Part shown: positions 23,794 to 32,469 of the stretch, piece after piece
Layout of the letters: the number at the start of each line of letters is the position of its first letter
Numbering within the stretch: the first letter of the stretch is position 1
Origin: Laceyella tengchongensis
GTDB taxonomy: Bacteria > Bacillota > Bacilli > Thermoactinomycetales > Thermoactinomycetaceae
Length of the DNA: 64,000 nucleotides
Reading direction: 5' to 3'
NCBI RefSeq assembly: GCF_900182735.1
Contig: NZ_FXTU01000002.1
Location: forward strand, 608,147 to 672,146
Program-made: the position numbers and the translations under genes
Notes under the pieces: generated by a model
The model's database searches: none
What the model was told of the DNA's origin: nothing
What the model saw: the letters and a program-made list of their open reading frames with translations, nothing else

Positions 23794-24237
23794 ATGGAAT
23801 TGATCGTATATTTGGCTGGGCAGATTCACGATGATTGGCGGGAGCAATTGCGTCAAGGCGCGCAAGCCCGCAACCTCCCCATCCGCTTCAAAGGGCCGCA
23901 AGAAAACCATGATCTCTCCGATGAGATCGGCGAACGCATCAAAGGAACGCAACCAAACGCTGTGTATCGCGACCATGTCGCTTCAGAAGTGAATAACCTG
24001 CGCACACGGGTTTGGATGCAAAAAGCAGATATCGTGATCGCGCTATTCGGTGAAAAATACCGACAATGGAACACGGCAATGGATGCATCCATGGCTTTGG
24101 CTTTAAATAAGCCATTGATTCTCATTCGGCCAGAAAGTCTGCACCATCCACTCAAAGAACTCGCCCAACGCGCGCAACTGGTCGTCGAAACCCCTGAACA
24201 AGCCTTGGACGCCTTGGCTTATCTCTTCAAAGAGTAA
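23794..24237 (+). CDS. ytoQ: YtoQ family protein
   Basis: A 147-residue protein of the YtoQ family: VYLAGQIHDDWREQL at the N-terminus, a central KADIVIALFGEKYRQWN, and LNKPLILIRPE near the end. The fold is related to nucleoside 2-deoxyribosyltransferases/TIR-like domains, but the reaction is unknown. ATG 23794 has AAGGAGGCG upstream; the open frame back to 23641 has no ribosome site. Ends in a strong terminator. Confidence 0.85.
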   Translation: MELIVYLAGQIHDDWREQLRQGAQARNLPIRFKGPQENHDLSDEIGERIKGTQPNAVYRDHVASEVNNLRTRVWMQKADIVIALFGEKYRQWNTAMDASMALALNKPLILIRPESLHHPLKELAQRAQLVVETPEQALDALAYLFKE

Positions 24238-24263
24238 AGGACTCCGCTTTTTTGGAGTCCTTT
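24236..24263 (+). terminator. Intrinsic terminator of ytoQ
   Basis: AAAGGACTCC pairs with GGAGTCCTTT across an 8-base loop that is itself T-rich. It overlaps the stop codon of ytoQ. Confidence 0.85.
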
Positions 24264-24273
24264 CATCCACAGC

Positions 24274-24303
24274 AAAAAAACCAGGCGCCCTTCTGCCCGG
24301 TTT
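24274..24303 (-). terminator. Intrinsic terminator of cwlJ-gerQ
   Basis: Reading the minus strand, AAACCGGGC and GCCTGGTTT form a stem with one mismatch, followed by a run of seven T. It lies 30 bases after the gerQ stop codon. Confidence 0.8.
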
Positions 24304-24332
24304 CTATCTCTCCATTTCTGTCACGCAATCCC

Positions 24333-24632
24333 CTATGCATCCGCCAATCGCGCTGGTTGATCCTCAAACACCACATAATCCAAATTGATGTTTAAAAACA
24401 TCATGTCCCGGCCAGAATTCTGTTCCCGGATCATGAAATAATCCCGACCCACTTGGCGCAACACCCCTGAGAATGTCACATCCCGCCACTGTTGGCTACC
24501 ATCATAAGTCAAAAACACCGTGATTCGTCTTCCCACATTGGCTTGCATCAAATCTTCTGAAAACCGCCGTTCCTGCCGCCGCTGCGACACATTGGCATCC
24601 ATGCCCATAACATATGGATAAGACCAGTACAT
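24333..24632 (-). CDS. gerQ: Spore coat protein GerQ
   Basis: A 99-residue protein: NVGRRITVFLTYDGSQQW and FSGVLRQVGRDYFMIRE are the conserved GerQ core. GerQ is a coat protein crosslinked by transglutaminase during maturation and is needed for CwlJ localisation in the spore. ATG 24632 is eight bases after AGGAGG; GTG 24638 is too close to it. It lies 12 bases downstream of cwlJ, the same pairing as in B. subtilis, though with gene order reflecting one operon. Confidence 0.9.
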   Translation of the reverse strand: MYWSYPYVMGMDANVSQRRQERRFSEDLMQANVGRRITVFLTYDGSQQWRDVTFSGVLRQVGRDYFMIREQNSGRDMMFLNINLDYVVFEDQPARLADA

Positions 24633-24644
24633 CTCCACCGCCTC

Positions 24645-25073
24645 CTAAAAACTGAATACTTTGGGGCAATCCCTTTGGCTCGGTATATAAAAGCAATGGC
24701 TTTTATAACGCCCGGCGTTAACTTGGTTGAACCATCGGGCCGGGCATGCTCCTGGTGGCTCGAAAAACCACAAAGCGTACCGGCCCGGGATGAACCGTTG
24801 GCCGCGAATGACTTGTCGGGCCAGCCGGATGTCCAGTTGGCGCGCCGCTTGGTAGAAATAAGGCTTTTGCACTGCTTCAAACCCGCCCGGAGATTGAAAC
24901 ACCATATCCTGAACCGAGCGCAGCCCCTCAAAATCGAGACAATCGGCCAACACCCGGTTCACGCCCACATTGCCCACATTCAACATACCGAGTCTCCCGT
25001 CTCCCTCTGCTTCCGCCCGCATCAACCGGGCCAACAACTTGACATCTTTTTCCCGCGCGTTGATGATGGCCAT
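24645..25073 (-). CDS. cwlJ: Spore cortex-lytic hydrolase CwlJ
   Basis: A 142-residue SleB/CwlJ-type hydrolase. Motifs: LARLMRAEAEGDGRLGMLNVGNVGVNR with the catalytic Glu, and GRYALWFFEPPGACPARWFN near the C-terminus. CwlJ degrades cortex peptidoglycan during germination, triggered by Ca-dipicolinate, and depends on GerQ. No signal peptide, as expected for a coat-located protein made in the mother cell. ATG 25073 follows AGGGGGGATGGT. Confidence 0.92.
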   Translation of the reverse strand: MAIINAREKDVKLLARLMRAEAEGDGRLGMLNVGNVGVNRVLADCLDFEGLRSVQDMVFQSPGGFEAVQKPYFYQAARQLDIRLARQVIRGQRFIPGRYALWFFEPPGACPARWFNQVNAGRYKSHCFYIPSQRDCPKVFSF

Positions 25074-25156
25074 ACCATCCCCCCTGAGGTAAAAATATGT
25101 GGACCCCTGTCAAAAAAGAACATCAAATGTTTGGAAGCGGAGTCGACGGGTTCGGG

Positions 25157-26761
25157 TTATCTCCCATCGTATGCTATCTGTCCGTTCACCACTGTGCATA
25201 CCGTCTTCGCTTCTATCCATTCCTCCGCTGGGCACTGCAAAAGATCGCGGTCGTACACGGTGAGATCGGCCCAGCGCCCAACAGCGATCACGCCCCTCTC
25301 CTTTTCCATGCCTTCAGCGTAAGCGCTTCCCTGCGTAAACAAGCGCAAAGCTGCAAGCGGTTGCAATTTCTGCTCAGGCAGATATCCAGGGTGCGTATCT
25401 GGATCTTCTAGGCGCCGCCGGGTTACCGCCGCGTGCATTCCCAAGAGCGGATGTAGGGGCTCGATTGGAGCATCACTTCCCGCCGCGCAGGGAATTCCCG
25501 TTTCGAGCAACGTTTTCCATGCATAGGCATAAGCAATCCGTTGTTCTCTCACCCGCTCTAACACCCATGGGAAGTCGCTCGCTACAAAACGCGGTTGAAT
25601 GTCCACCACCACATCCAGTCGATGCAGGCGCGCAATCAGATCCGCCCGCAAAAATTGACCATGAATGAGGCGATGCCGTAGCTCTCCTGCCGGAGCGGGG
25701 ACTTGCTCCATGGTCTCAATCACCCGGCGCGCCGCTTCATCACCAATCGCATGAACCGCGATGGGGCGCCCATAGGCGGCAGCACGGCGCGCCAAGTCCA
25801 GCAATTCCGCCTGCTCGTGGATCGCCACCCCAATTTGGCTCGGATCATCAGCATAAGGCGCCGACATCAACGCTGTCCTTCCGCCAATCGAACCGTCGGC
25901 AAAAATTTTTACCGCCCCCAAGCGTACCCACGGATTTGGCGCCAGCTCCGTTGGCTCCAGCTCATCGAGTTCAGCCAGATAAGGGTGATACAACAGATGA
26001 TGCGTTCGAAACTTCACTCCCTCATCCACCAACTCGCGATAAATCCGCACCAACTCCCCAACATTTCCGATATACCGCAAATCTTCACTGTGTCCGCCAG
26101 TCAATCCACAAGCCAACGCCTGTTTCATCGCTTGGCGAATCGTCTCTTTCTTTTCGTGGTAAGACGGGGCGGGTTGCGCAGCATAGAAAGGCTGGGAAGC
26201 TTGTTCATACACCCATCCGTTCAGCCGTCCGTTTCCATCCCGCCCAAACACACCGCCTTCCGATGGCGCCGTTGCCTCTGTGATCCCCGCCGCCCGGTAA
26301 GCGGCCGAATTGACAAGATGGGCATGCAAACAGACCCGGGCCAAAAGCACGGGATGGTGGGGGCTGGCTTCATCCAACTCCTCCAGTGTCGGCGCGCCGC
26401 CCTGCAAACGGTTTCCATCCAACCCCATGCCCAGAATCCATTCACCCTCTTTGCTGGTTACCACCCGCCGTTTGATCGCCTGCAATAACTCCGCTTTGCT
26501 CCGACACGTGCCCAGATCCAGCCATCGCAACCGTTGCCCGACCCCTGACAAGTGGAGATGGCTATCGACGAATCCTGGATAAACATAGCCCCCTTGCAAG
26601 TCTACCTTGTTCACTTGCGCTCGGCCATGATCGAGCAAAAGCTGTTTCGTCTCCCCCACCGCCACAATCCGCCCCCGCTCCACAACCGCCGCTTCCGCCA
26701 ACGGCTGGGACGGGTCCAACGTAGTGATCCGCCCGTGATAATAGATCGTTTTCCCGTTCAT
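25157..26761 (-). CDS. Amidohydrolase, YtcJ-like
   Basis: A 534-residue metal-dependent hydrolase of the YtcJ/amidohydrolase-3 family. Metal-binding VDSHLHLSG lies near residue 66, with later IAVHAIGDEAARRVIETME, RLIHGQFL and CAAGSDAPIEPLHPL carrying the other His/Asp ligands. The substrate is unknown. The start is ATG 26761 (MNGKTIYYHGRI) with GGGGAGAGG upstream; the longer frame to 26887 crosses the promoter of the divergent polymerase gene. Confidence 0.85.
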   Translation of the reverse strand: MNGKTIYYHGRITTLDPSQPLAEAAVVERGRIVAVGETKQLLLDHGRAQVNKVDLQGGYVYPGFVDSHLHLSGVGQRLRWLDLGTCRSKAELLQAIKRRVVTSKEGEWILGMGLDGNRLQGGAPTLEELDEASPHHPVLLARVCLHAHLVNSAAYRAAGITEATAPSEGGVFGRDGNGRLNGWVYEQASQPFYAAQPAPSYHEKKETIRQAMKQALACGLTGGHSEDLRYIGNVGELVRIYRELVDEGVKFRTHHLLYHPYLAELDELEPTELAPNPWVRLGAVKIFADGSIGGRTALMSAPYADDPSQIGVAIHEQAELLDLARRAAAYGRPIAVHAIGDEAARRVIETMEQVPAPAGELRHRLIHGQFLRADLIARLHRLDVVVDIQPRFVASDFPWVLERVREQRIAYAYAWKTLLETGIPCAAGSDAPIEPLHPLLGMHAAVTRRRLEDPDTHPGYLPEQKLQPLAALRLFTQGSAYAEGMEKERGVIAVGRWADLTVYDRDLLQCPAEEWIEAKTVCTVVNGQIAYDGR

Positions 26762-26812
26762 GCCAGTCCTCTCCCCTGTCCGATCTGATTGGAAACATTT
26801 TACGATATTACC

Positions 26813-26826
26813 CGAACATATATTTG
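26813..26826 (+). promoter_or_regulatory. Candidate LexA (SOS) box
   Basis: CGAACATATATTTG matches the Gram-positive SOS consensus CGAAC-N4-GTTCG at 12 of 14 positions of the common form CGAACATATGTTCG. It lies just before a TATAAT (26829-26834) that would be the -10 of the polymerase gene, the usual place for LexA repression. A second partial match, ending in ACGTTCG, is at 26844-26859. Confidence 0.6.
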
Positions 26827-26877
26827 CATATAATAAAAACAAACGAAAGCATACGTTCGCATAATGGAGTGACCCAT

Positions 26878-28107
26878 ATGGAATCAACGGTGCTTCTCAT
26901 TGACATGCAATCTTTCTACGCCAGCATCGAAAAAGCCTTGCGACCCGAGTTGCAACATCGCCCTTTGGTCGTCTCGGGTGACCCAGAGCGGCGAAGTGGC
27001 GTCATCCTCGCCGCTTGCCCGCTCGCCAAATCCTATGGCATCCAAAACGCTATCACCTTGCGGGAAGCGGAAGAGCGTTGCCCCCACTTGATCGTGGTTC
27101 GGCCGCGAATGTCCCTTTACCTGCAAACCTCCCTGCGGATCACGGAGATTTTGGGCCAATTTAGCGATCGGGTTGAACCATATTCGATTGACGAGCAATT
27201 CATTTCCATCAGCGGTTGCCAAACGTTATTCGGCTCCCCGATGGAAACGGCCCGCAAAATCCAACAAGAGATCGCCATCCAACTCGGTCTATATGCCCGG
27301 ATTGGCGTCGGCCCCAACAAAGTGCTCAGCAAAATGGCTTGCGACCACTTCGCCAAAAAGAACGAAAGCGGCCTATTTGAGCTGACCAAAGACAAGTTGG
27401 AAACCCATCTCTGGCCGTTGCCCGTTGAAAAAATGTTTGGTGTCGGCAAACGGATGGGACGCCACTTGCGCCGCATGGGAATCGCCACGATTGGCGACCT
27501 CGCCCGTTGCCCACTGGCTCGCCTGCGAAAACGGTGGGGGGTGAACGGGTATGTTCTGTGGATGACAGCCAACGGCATTGACCTATCACCCGTTCATCCC
27601 GACACGTTTCAGAAACAAAAAGCGATCGGGCACCAGATGACCTTGCCCCGTGACTATCACACCACGGAAGAAATCGGCGTCGTTTTATTGGAGTTGTGCG
27701 AGGAAGTGTGCCGGCGCGCGCGTCGGCAACGGCAAGTGGGGTGGACTGTCAGCGTCGGTTGCCGCGGAGCCGATTTCAACTTCCCCAGCGGCTTCCATCG
27801 GCAACGCACCATGCCGGAAGCGACCAATCACACGATGACTGTATTTAGCCATGCTCGGGAATTGTTCACCCGCTTTTGGGACGGCCAACCGATCCGCTCC
27901 ATCGGTGTAAGCTTGAGCCAGCTGTCCGCCGATCGACCCATGCAACTCAGCTTGTTTGAGAACAATGATCAACAGCACCGTTTGGGCCATGTCATGGATG
28001 AAATCAACCAACGCTTCGGCCCCACTGCCATTTTGCGGGCCGCTTCGCTCACCCGCGCCGGGCAGGCTCTTGAACGGTCACAAAAAATAGGAGGGCATCA
28101 CCGATGA
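26878..28107 (+). CDS. Y-family translesion DNA polymerase (UvrX/YqjW type)
   Basis: A 409-residue DinB/UmuC-like polymerase. Catalytic acidic residues are in VLLIDMQSFYASIE (residues 6-19) and PYSIDEQFIS (near 100). The finger region RSGVILAACPLAKSYGI follows the family, and the little-finger domain is in the last third. The -SFYAS- pattern and the linked YolD gene place it with UvrX/YqjW rather than housekeeping Pol IV. ATG 26878 has GGAGTGA upstream. A candidate LexA box sits in the promoter, so SOS control is likely. Confidence 0.9.
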   Translation: MESTVLLIDMQSFYASIEKALRPELQHRPLVVSGDPERRSGVILAACPLAKSYGIQNAITLREAEERCPHLIVVRPRMSLYLQTSLRITEILGQFSDRVEPYSIDEQFISISGCQTLFGSPMETARKIQQEIAIQLGLYARIGVGPNKVLSKMACDHFAKKNESGLFELTKDKLETHLWPLPVEKMFGVGKRMGRHLRRMGIATIGDLARCPLARLRKRWGVNGYVLWMTANGIDLSPVHPDTFQKQKAIGHQMTLPRDYHTTEEIGVVLLELCEEVCRRARRQRQVGWTVSVGCRGADFNFPSGFHRQRTMPEATNHTMTVFSHARELFTRFWDGQPIRSIGVSLSQLSADRPMQLSLFENNDQQHRLGHVMDEINQRFGPTAILRAASLTRAGQALERSQKIGGHHR

Positions 28108-28460
28108 GTGAATTTTTGAATCGCCACAACATGCTGTGGGAAGGCAGCCGCATGTTTCTCCCAGAACACCGTGCGGCGCTCTTGCAGCGCAAACAGGACG
28201 AGGAAGCGTTCATTCCCCCCCAGTTGGATGAAGACCAGCTCGTCGAGATGAATCGCCTGCTGATGGAGGCGGTGGATGGCGACTTCCCTCTGCTCGTCCG
28301 TTATGTGAACCGGCGCCGCCCCTGTGAATGGTGCGGCTTTGTGCAGAAGATCAATCCGCATGAGCGCTGGATTCGACTGGCCAATGGGCGGGAAACCACC
28401 ACCATCCCCTTCTCCGACATCTACGGAATGGAAAAGGCTACGGACAGAGATGACGTATAA
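28104..28460 (+). CDS. YolD-like protein
   Basis: A 118-residue protein of the YolD family: MLWEGSRMFLPEHRAALL at the N-terminus and a C-terminal beta-rich WIRLANGRETTTIPFSDIYG. YolD proteins are habitually encoded next to UvrX-type polymerases and may regulate them. Its ATG overlaps the polymerase stop by 4 bases (ATGA). A GC-rich hairpin without a T-run lies at 28467-28490. Confidence 0.85.
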   Translation: MSEFLNRHNMLWEGSRMFLPEHRAALLQRKQDEEAFIPPQLDEDQLVEMNRLLMEAVDGDFPLLVRYVNRRRPCEWCGFVQKINPHERWIRLANGRETTTIPFSDIYGMEKATDRDDV

Positions 28461-28547
28461 GGCCTTCCCGCCTTAGGCCATACGGGGCGGGGATTGATCC
28501 ATCGAAGAGCGTCACCGATGTGGCTGCGCTCAGAGGTTGAAGCCTTC

Positions 28548-29450
28548 TCAAGCAGCCGTCTGAAACTTTCCATCTTCTTCTGACCGCGCCTGCGCCCGAA
28601 TAAACCACACAATTCCGACGATAGAGAGCAATCCACCCACCAGTTGCGACCAAATAACCGCCTCATCAAGGAGCCACGCTGCCAACAAGACCGTTCCTAC
28701 CGGTTCACCCAGTACTGCCATCTGAATCGTAACCGCTTTGGTAAACTTGAGCAACCAATTGAACAACAAGTGGCCAAAGACGGTCGGCACGGCGGCCAGC
28801 AGGAAGAAGATGCCCCATTCTTCAGCTGGATAGGAAAACAGCGGGACACCGAGAACAACGTTATATCCGGCCAGCACCAAGGTTGCGACCACAAACACCA
28901 CAAAACTGTAAACCGTCGAAGAGATGCGCTGGCGCAAATTTTGCCCCAATAGCATATGGATGGCAACAGCAACCGCGCCCAAAAACGACAAAACATCTCC
29001 CCACAGCGCAGTCAGGGTCCAAGCAAAATCACCGCCAACAACCAGCCCCGTGCCGACCAGCGCCAATCCCATTCCCCAAAACGCGCGCGCCGGATACTTC
29101 TCCTTAAACATCAGAAAAGCTCCCGCCGCCACCAAGAGCGGAGTCAGATTCAAGAAAATCATCGCACTGGCCACTGAGGTGTAATGGAAGGATGACATCC
29201 AGAACAAAAAATGCAAGCTCAAAAAAAAGCCCGACAAAGACAGTCGAACCCAATCCTTACCTGTCAGGCTGACCAGCCCAGCACGCTCCCGCCAGACCCA
29301 CGGCAACATGAGCAACGCAGTCAGCGACAGACGATGCGTGGCCAAAACGCTGGCAGGCGCAGACGACCACTTGATGAAAATACCGGAAAAAGAGAAAGCC
29401 ACCACTCCCAATGCGAGTAGCAAAAACACACCTGCACGCGATGGATTCAT
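28548..29450 (-). CDS. EamA/DMT family transporter
   Basis: A 300-residue protein with ten hydrophobic segments in two EamA repeats. The first carries VVAFSFSGIFIKWSS and the second PTVFGHLLFNWLLKFT and LGEPVGTVLLAAWLLDE, typical of drug/metabolite exporters. The substrate is unknown. ATG 29450 has GGGAGGTGAAACG upstream. Single gene between the SOS pair and the ABC-F remnant. Confidence 0.85.
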   Translation of the reverse strand: MNPSRAGVFLLLALGVVAFSFSGIFIKWSSAPASVLATHRLSLTALLMLPWVWRERAGLVSLTGKDWVRLSLSGFFLSLHFLFWMSSFHYTSVASAMIFLNLTPLLVAAGAFLMFKEKYPARAFWGMGLALVGTGLVVGGDFAWTLTALWGDVLSFLGAVAVAIHMLLGQNLRQRISSTVYSFVVFVVATLVLAGYNVVLGVPLFSYPAEEWGIFFLLAAVPTVFGHLLFNWLLKFTKAVTIQMAVLGEPVGTVLLAAWLLDEAVIWSQLVGGLLSIVGIVWFIRAQARSEEDGKFQTAA

Positions 29451-29522
29451 CGTTTCACCTCCCTTTGGCATCATATTCTGATTTTAAGACAAAACTATGC
29501 CGATGTCTCCACTCCCTCCACT

Positions 29523-29558
29523 AAAAAAGGGTCGCATTCCGGCACATGGATGCAACCC
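29523..29558 (-). terminator. Intrinsic terminator of the ABC-F gene
   Basis: On the minus strand GGGTTGCAT and ATGCGACCC form a stem with one G-T pair, followed by TTTTTT. It lies 13 bases after the stop codon at 29571. Confidence 0.8.
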
Positions 29559-29570
29559 TCTCACGCGCTT

Positions 29571-30476
29571 CTATTCCCCTCGCTTCAACCAGTCACGCTC
29601 TCGCACCAGCTCTTGAAAACGCCGTTCCAGCTCGGCTCGCTCCGCCTCTGGTAGCGGGAAACCGAGTCGCCCCAGCACTTCCACCAATGCCGTTTCAATC
29701 CGCAACAAGGCCTCGGCCGACTGTTTGGGCTGAGAGGCGGATGTCCGGGTCAAGCTCCGCTCATACTCCGCAAACGTCCCCTCGAAATAAACGGCGCGCT
29801 GATCTTCAATGATGATCAAGCGTTCAGCCACCTCCCGGAGCAAATGGCGGTCATGCGAAGCGAACAGCAACGTTCCCGGATAACTTTTGAGCACCCGTTC
29901 CAACTCCTCGCGCGCAAACAGATCCAAGAAATTGGTTGGTTCATCCAACACCAGCACATTGGACTCACTCAAAAACACTTTGGCCAACGCCGCCTTCACC
30001 CGCTCGCCGCCGCTGAGCACGCTCACCGGCTTGTGCACCTCCTCACGTCGAAACAACAGCCGAGCGAGTACCGTGCGGATCATGGTCTCATCATACCGGC
30101 TGGATGCCCGCACATTCTCCAAAATCGATTTTCTTTCATCCAACACATTGAGTTGTTGCTGGAAAAAGCCGATTTTCGCCGCCGAGGCCCAAGCAACCCC
30201 AGGCGCGCGGGAAACCAGCAGCTGAAGCAATGTCGATTTGCCCGCACCATTGGCACCAATCACGCCCACCTTCGCTCCCGTCGGAATCGCGCACCGAAGC
30301 GGCGCAAACAGGCCTGGTTTGCCGACTTGCTCCAGTCGCAACACCACCTTGCTCCCGATGGGATGGTGATGGCTGGCATCAAATTGCACATGCGGCAACT
30401 CGCGCGGCTTTTCTTTCTCTTCCAAGCGGGCTTCATCCAACGTGAACAACAACCGCTCACCCAACCACTTATTCAC
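29571..30476 (-). pseudogene. ABC-F type ATPase lacking its first ABC domain (Vga/VmlR-like)
   Basis: About 302 residues that begin in the inter-domain linker (LDEARLEEKEKPRELPHVQF) of an antibiotic-resistance-type ABC-F protein and continue into a complete second ATPase domain: Walker A GANGAGKST, signature SVLSGGERVKAALA, Walker B VLVLDEPTNF and the switch His in FASHDRHLL. The first ATPase domain, which should precede the linker (roughly 800 bases), is missing: the leader terminator at 30499-30532 is joined almost directly to linker sequence. GTG 30476 is the first possible start after it, with only a poor ribosome site. The frame is also open through the leader to GTG 30665, probably by chance. 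ABC-F proteins need both ATPase domains to protect the ribosome, so this is most likely non-functional. Confidence 0.75.
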
Positions 30477-30498
30477 ATTCGCCGCTTCTAGCAAAAAC

Positions 30499-30532
30499 AA
30501 AAAAAATCCTCCCTTCGCTCTCAGAGAGGATT
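30499..30532 (-). terminator. Attenuator terminator in the ABC-F leader
   Basis: AATCCTC and GAGGATT form the stem on the minus strand and are followed by TTTTTTTTG. It lies inside the transcript, about 170 bases after the leader peptide, and upstream of the coding remnant. This is the layout of ribosome-controlled attenuators ahead of Gram-positive ABC-F resistance genes. An alternative hairpin (CATGCC/GGCATG, 30533-30557) precedes it. Confidence 0.75.
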
Positions 30533-30697
30533 CATGCCATATCCGTTTAACGGCATGCACGAAAAGCCCATCGCCTGGCAGGTAGGTATAAACCAGCCAA
30601 GCAACGCGCCAGTGATGCTCGTGCAATAACGAAAAATGGACAGGCGAATCCCGCTCCGAAAACACTGAGTAATTGATTCCTCAATGATTGGTTTCGA

Positions 30698-30727
30698 TTA
30701 GCGAGATACATTGTCCATTGTTCGCAT
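30698..30727 (-). CDS. Leader peptide of the ABC-F attenuator
   Basis: A 9-codon frame, MRTMDNVSR then TAA, starting at ATG 30727 with GAAGGAAAGG nine bases upstream. It is too short for standard gene calling, but lies 30 bases after a near-perfect promoter and ahead of the alternative hairpins and terminator. In comparable leaders, a ribosome stalled by an antibiotic on the short frame shifts the folding and allows readthrough. The peptide itself need have no other role. Confidence 0.6.
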   Translation of the reverse strand: MRTMDNVSR

Positions 30728-30755
30728 ACCGTTCCTTTCCTTCAATTTGTCATTT

Positions 30756-30785
30756 ATTATAACCCTCCCAAACGCGCTCCGTCAA
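30756..30785 (-). promoter_or_regulatory. Sigma-A promoter of the ABC-F leader
   Basis: On the minus strand TTGACG (30785-30780), 18-base spacer, TATAAT (30761-30756). The transcript would begin about 20 bases before the leader peptide ribosome site. Confidence 0.75.
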
Positions 30786-30865
30786 CGAACAGCAAAGCGA
30801 TCGGGCAAAAGGCAAACCTTACAGAAGCAAGAACGATAAAAAGCGATGCGCTAGGAGTTTCAAGG

Positions 30866-31330
30866 CTAAAGCGTCAGCCGCAACACCTTGAGGGACCCGT
30901 CTTCCCGCTCAACTTGAAAGCTGAGCCGCTCGTATAAGCCGAGCACCGGGTTATCTTTATGCACGGCGACCGAAAGCGACTGAAAGCCCTCCATGCGGGC
31001 TTGATTAACCAACCGGGTAATCAGGTAGCGCCCAATCCCTTGATTGCGATACTCTGGCGAAACAGCCGCAATCAGCTCTGGCGTCTTCTCATCAAGAAAA
31101 GCGAGCCCCGGGCGGTCTTGTGTGAATTGGCGGAACCACACCGCACCAATCGGCTTTTTTTCTTTCTTTAATAAAACGATAAAGCCGATATCCACCCGTT
31201 TTCCCCAATCTGCGAGATAATGATCCATCATTTGTTCGCGTTCGTTTCCATAAAACTCCATCGCCAACTCCAAGAATTCCTTTAACACAGGTGCATCAGC
31301 AGGTTTAATCGTGCGAAAAACGAGTTCCAT
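30866..31330 (-). CDS. GNAT family N-acetyltransferase
   Basis: A 154-residue GNAT-fold acetyltransferase. The acetyl-CoA-binding motif A is AAVSPEYRNQGIGRYLITRLVNQA near residues 88-110 (the Q/R-x-x-G-x-G/A part is RNQGIG), followed by SLSVAVHKDNPVLGLYERLSFQ. The acceptor substrate is unknown. ATG 31330 follows GGGATG. Lone gene; the 145 bases upstream contain no visible signal beyond AT-rich sequence. Confidence 0.8.
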   Translation of the reverse strand: MELVFRTIKPADAPVLKEFLELAMEFYGNEREQMMDHYLADWGKRVDIGFIVLLKKEKKPIGAVWFRQFTQDRPGLAFLDEKTPELIAAVSPEYRNQGIGRYLITRLVNQARMEGFQSLSVAVHKDNPVLGLYERLSFQVEREDGSLKVLRLTL

Positions 31331-31475
31331 GTCATGTTCATCCCTTTCATGTCATTGCACCAAACCACTAGAATATTAAATAATTTTATTCGACTTTTAT
31401 ATAGATTAACCCTGCTAAACATTTATAAAATGTAGAAAAATACCCAATCATCCATTTCAATGCACCTGACTTGCC

Positions 31476-32432
31476 CTAACTGCTTCTTTGCATCCGTTGC
31501 CCTAAGGGCTCTTCCCCGGAATTCACTAAAAGGCGGGCGACAACCAGCGTGACGGCAATCGCTGCCAGCAATCGGATCAACAACAGGTAAACGACCGGAA
31601 TCCCAAGCGGGACAAAAATCAAGGTGTCCTCAACTACCGCATGACAAGCGGCCAAAAAAATCATGATCAACGTCATGTCGCGCTTGGAAAAGTTGCGCTC
31701 TTCCGCCTCTTGAATGATAAGACCCGCCCCTAGAAACAAGCCAGCAAACAACCCCGTGGCCATCGCAATGGCTCCATGCCCGGAAATCGACAAGGGTTTG
31801 AGTAACGGCATAATCCACTGCGCCACCCTATCCAGAAAACCGACATCCTTGAGGGCCTGCAAAACGACCATCAACGGTAGCACAATCACCACCAGTTGCA
31901 ATACACCTTCGGCCGCCACATAGAAGGCAGTGAGCAAGATATCCCCCCAGCTGTCAGCATGAGCATGCTCAACTGGCGCCACCACTCCTTGCGCAATCGG
32001 TTCTCCGCCACCGGCCCACGTCCAGTTGATGATCAAGGCCGAGACCACTGCCAGTCCCATCCGCACAGTGATCACGGCCCATGTCGCCACACCCACCCGG
32101 CGGCAAACCGCCGATTCGATAAACATGTTGTGTGAGAAGCTAAGCATGACCGCCAAGATGAACGCTTGCTTCACCGTCAAGTCAACCGCCTGCATAGCCC
32201 CTAAAGCGGCATAAAGATTCAACACATTGCCCAGCACCAGCGGAATCGCCGCTTCCCCACCCAATCCAAACACAGACATAAAGGGGGCGATGCTCTCCGT
32301 CACCCATCCCAACACGGGCGTCTGCTTAGCCACCTGAATGACAAACGCAATGGGAAGAACGATTTTGCTCAACTCCCACGACGTTTTAAGGCCAGCGCGC
32401 ATCCCCTTCTTCCAATCCACGCTACGGTTCAT
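31476..32432 (-). CDS. Nucleoside recognition (Gate) domain membrane protein
   Basis: A 318-residue membrane protein with about eight hydrophobic segments arranged as two Gate-type repeats (KIVLPIAFVIQVAK ... and QLVVIVLPLMVVLQALKDVG ...), like the SpmA/SpmB and YjiH families. Signature elements are LSFSHNMFIESAV and LAACHAVVEDTLIFVPLG, each with a His and an acidic residue in the membrane. Transport of an ion or small solute is likely, but the substrate is unknown. ATG 32432 has GGTGGGAG upstream. It follows rlmCD by 37 bases on the same strand. Confidence 0.7.
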   Translation of the reverse strand: MNRSVDWKKGMRAGLKTSWELSKIVLPIAFVIQVAKQTPVLGWVTESIAPFMSVFGLGGEAAIPLVLGNVLNLYAALGAMQAVDLTVKQAFILAVMLSFSHNMFIESAVCRRVGVATWAVITVRMGLAVVSALIINWTWAGGGEPIAQGVVAPVEHAHADSWGDILLTAFYVAAEGVLQLVVIVLPLMVVLQALKDVGFLDRVAQWIMPLLKPLSISGHGAIAMATGLFAGLFLGAGLIIQEAEERNFSKRDMTLIMIFLAACHAVVEDTLIFVPLGIPVVYLLLIRLLAAIAVTLVVARLLVNSGEEPLGQRMQRSS

Positions 32433-32469
32433 CTTCTCCCACCCGCTCTTTCTGTTTGGCGATTCAATT

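Noticed and set aside
30477..30665. In-frame extension of the ABC-F remnant through its leader
   Set aside because: It translates terminator and hairpin sequence and resembles no ABC domain, so it is most likely fortuitous.
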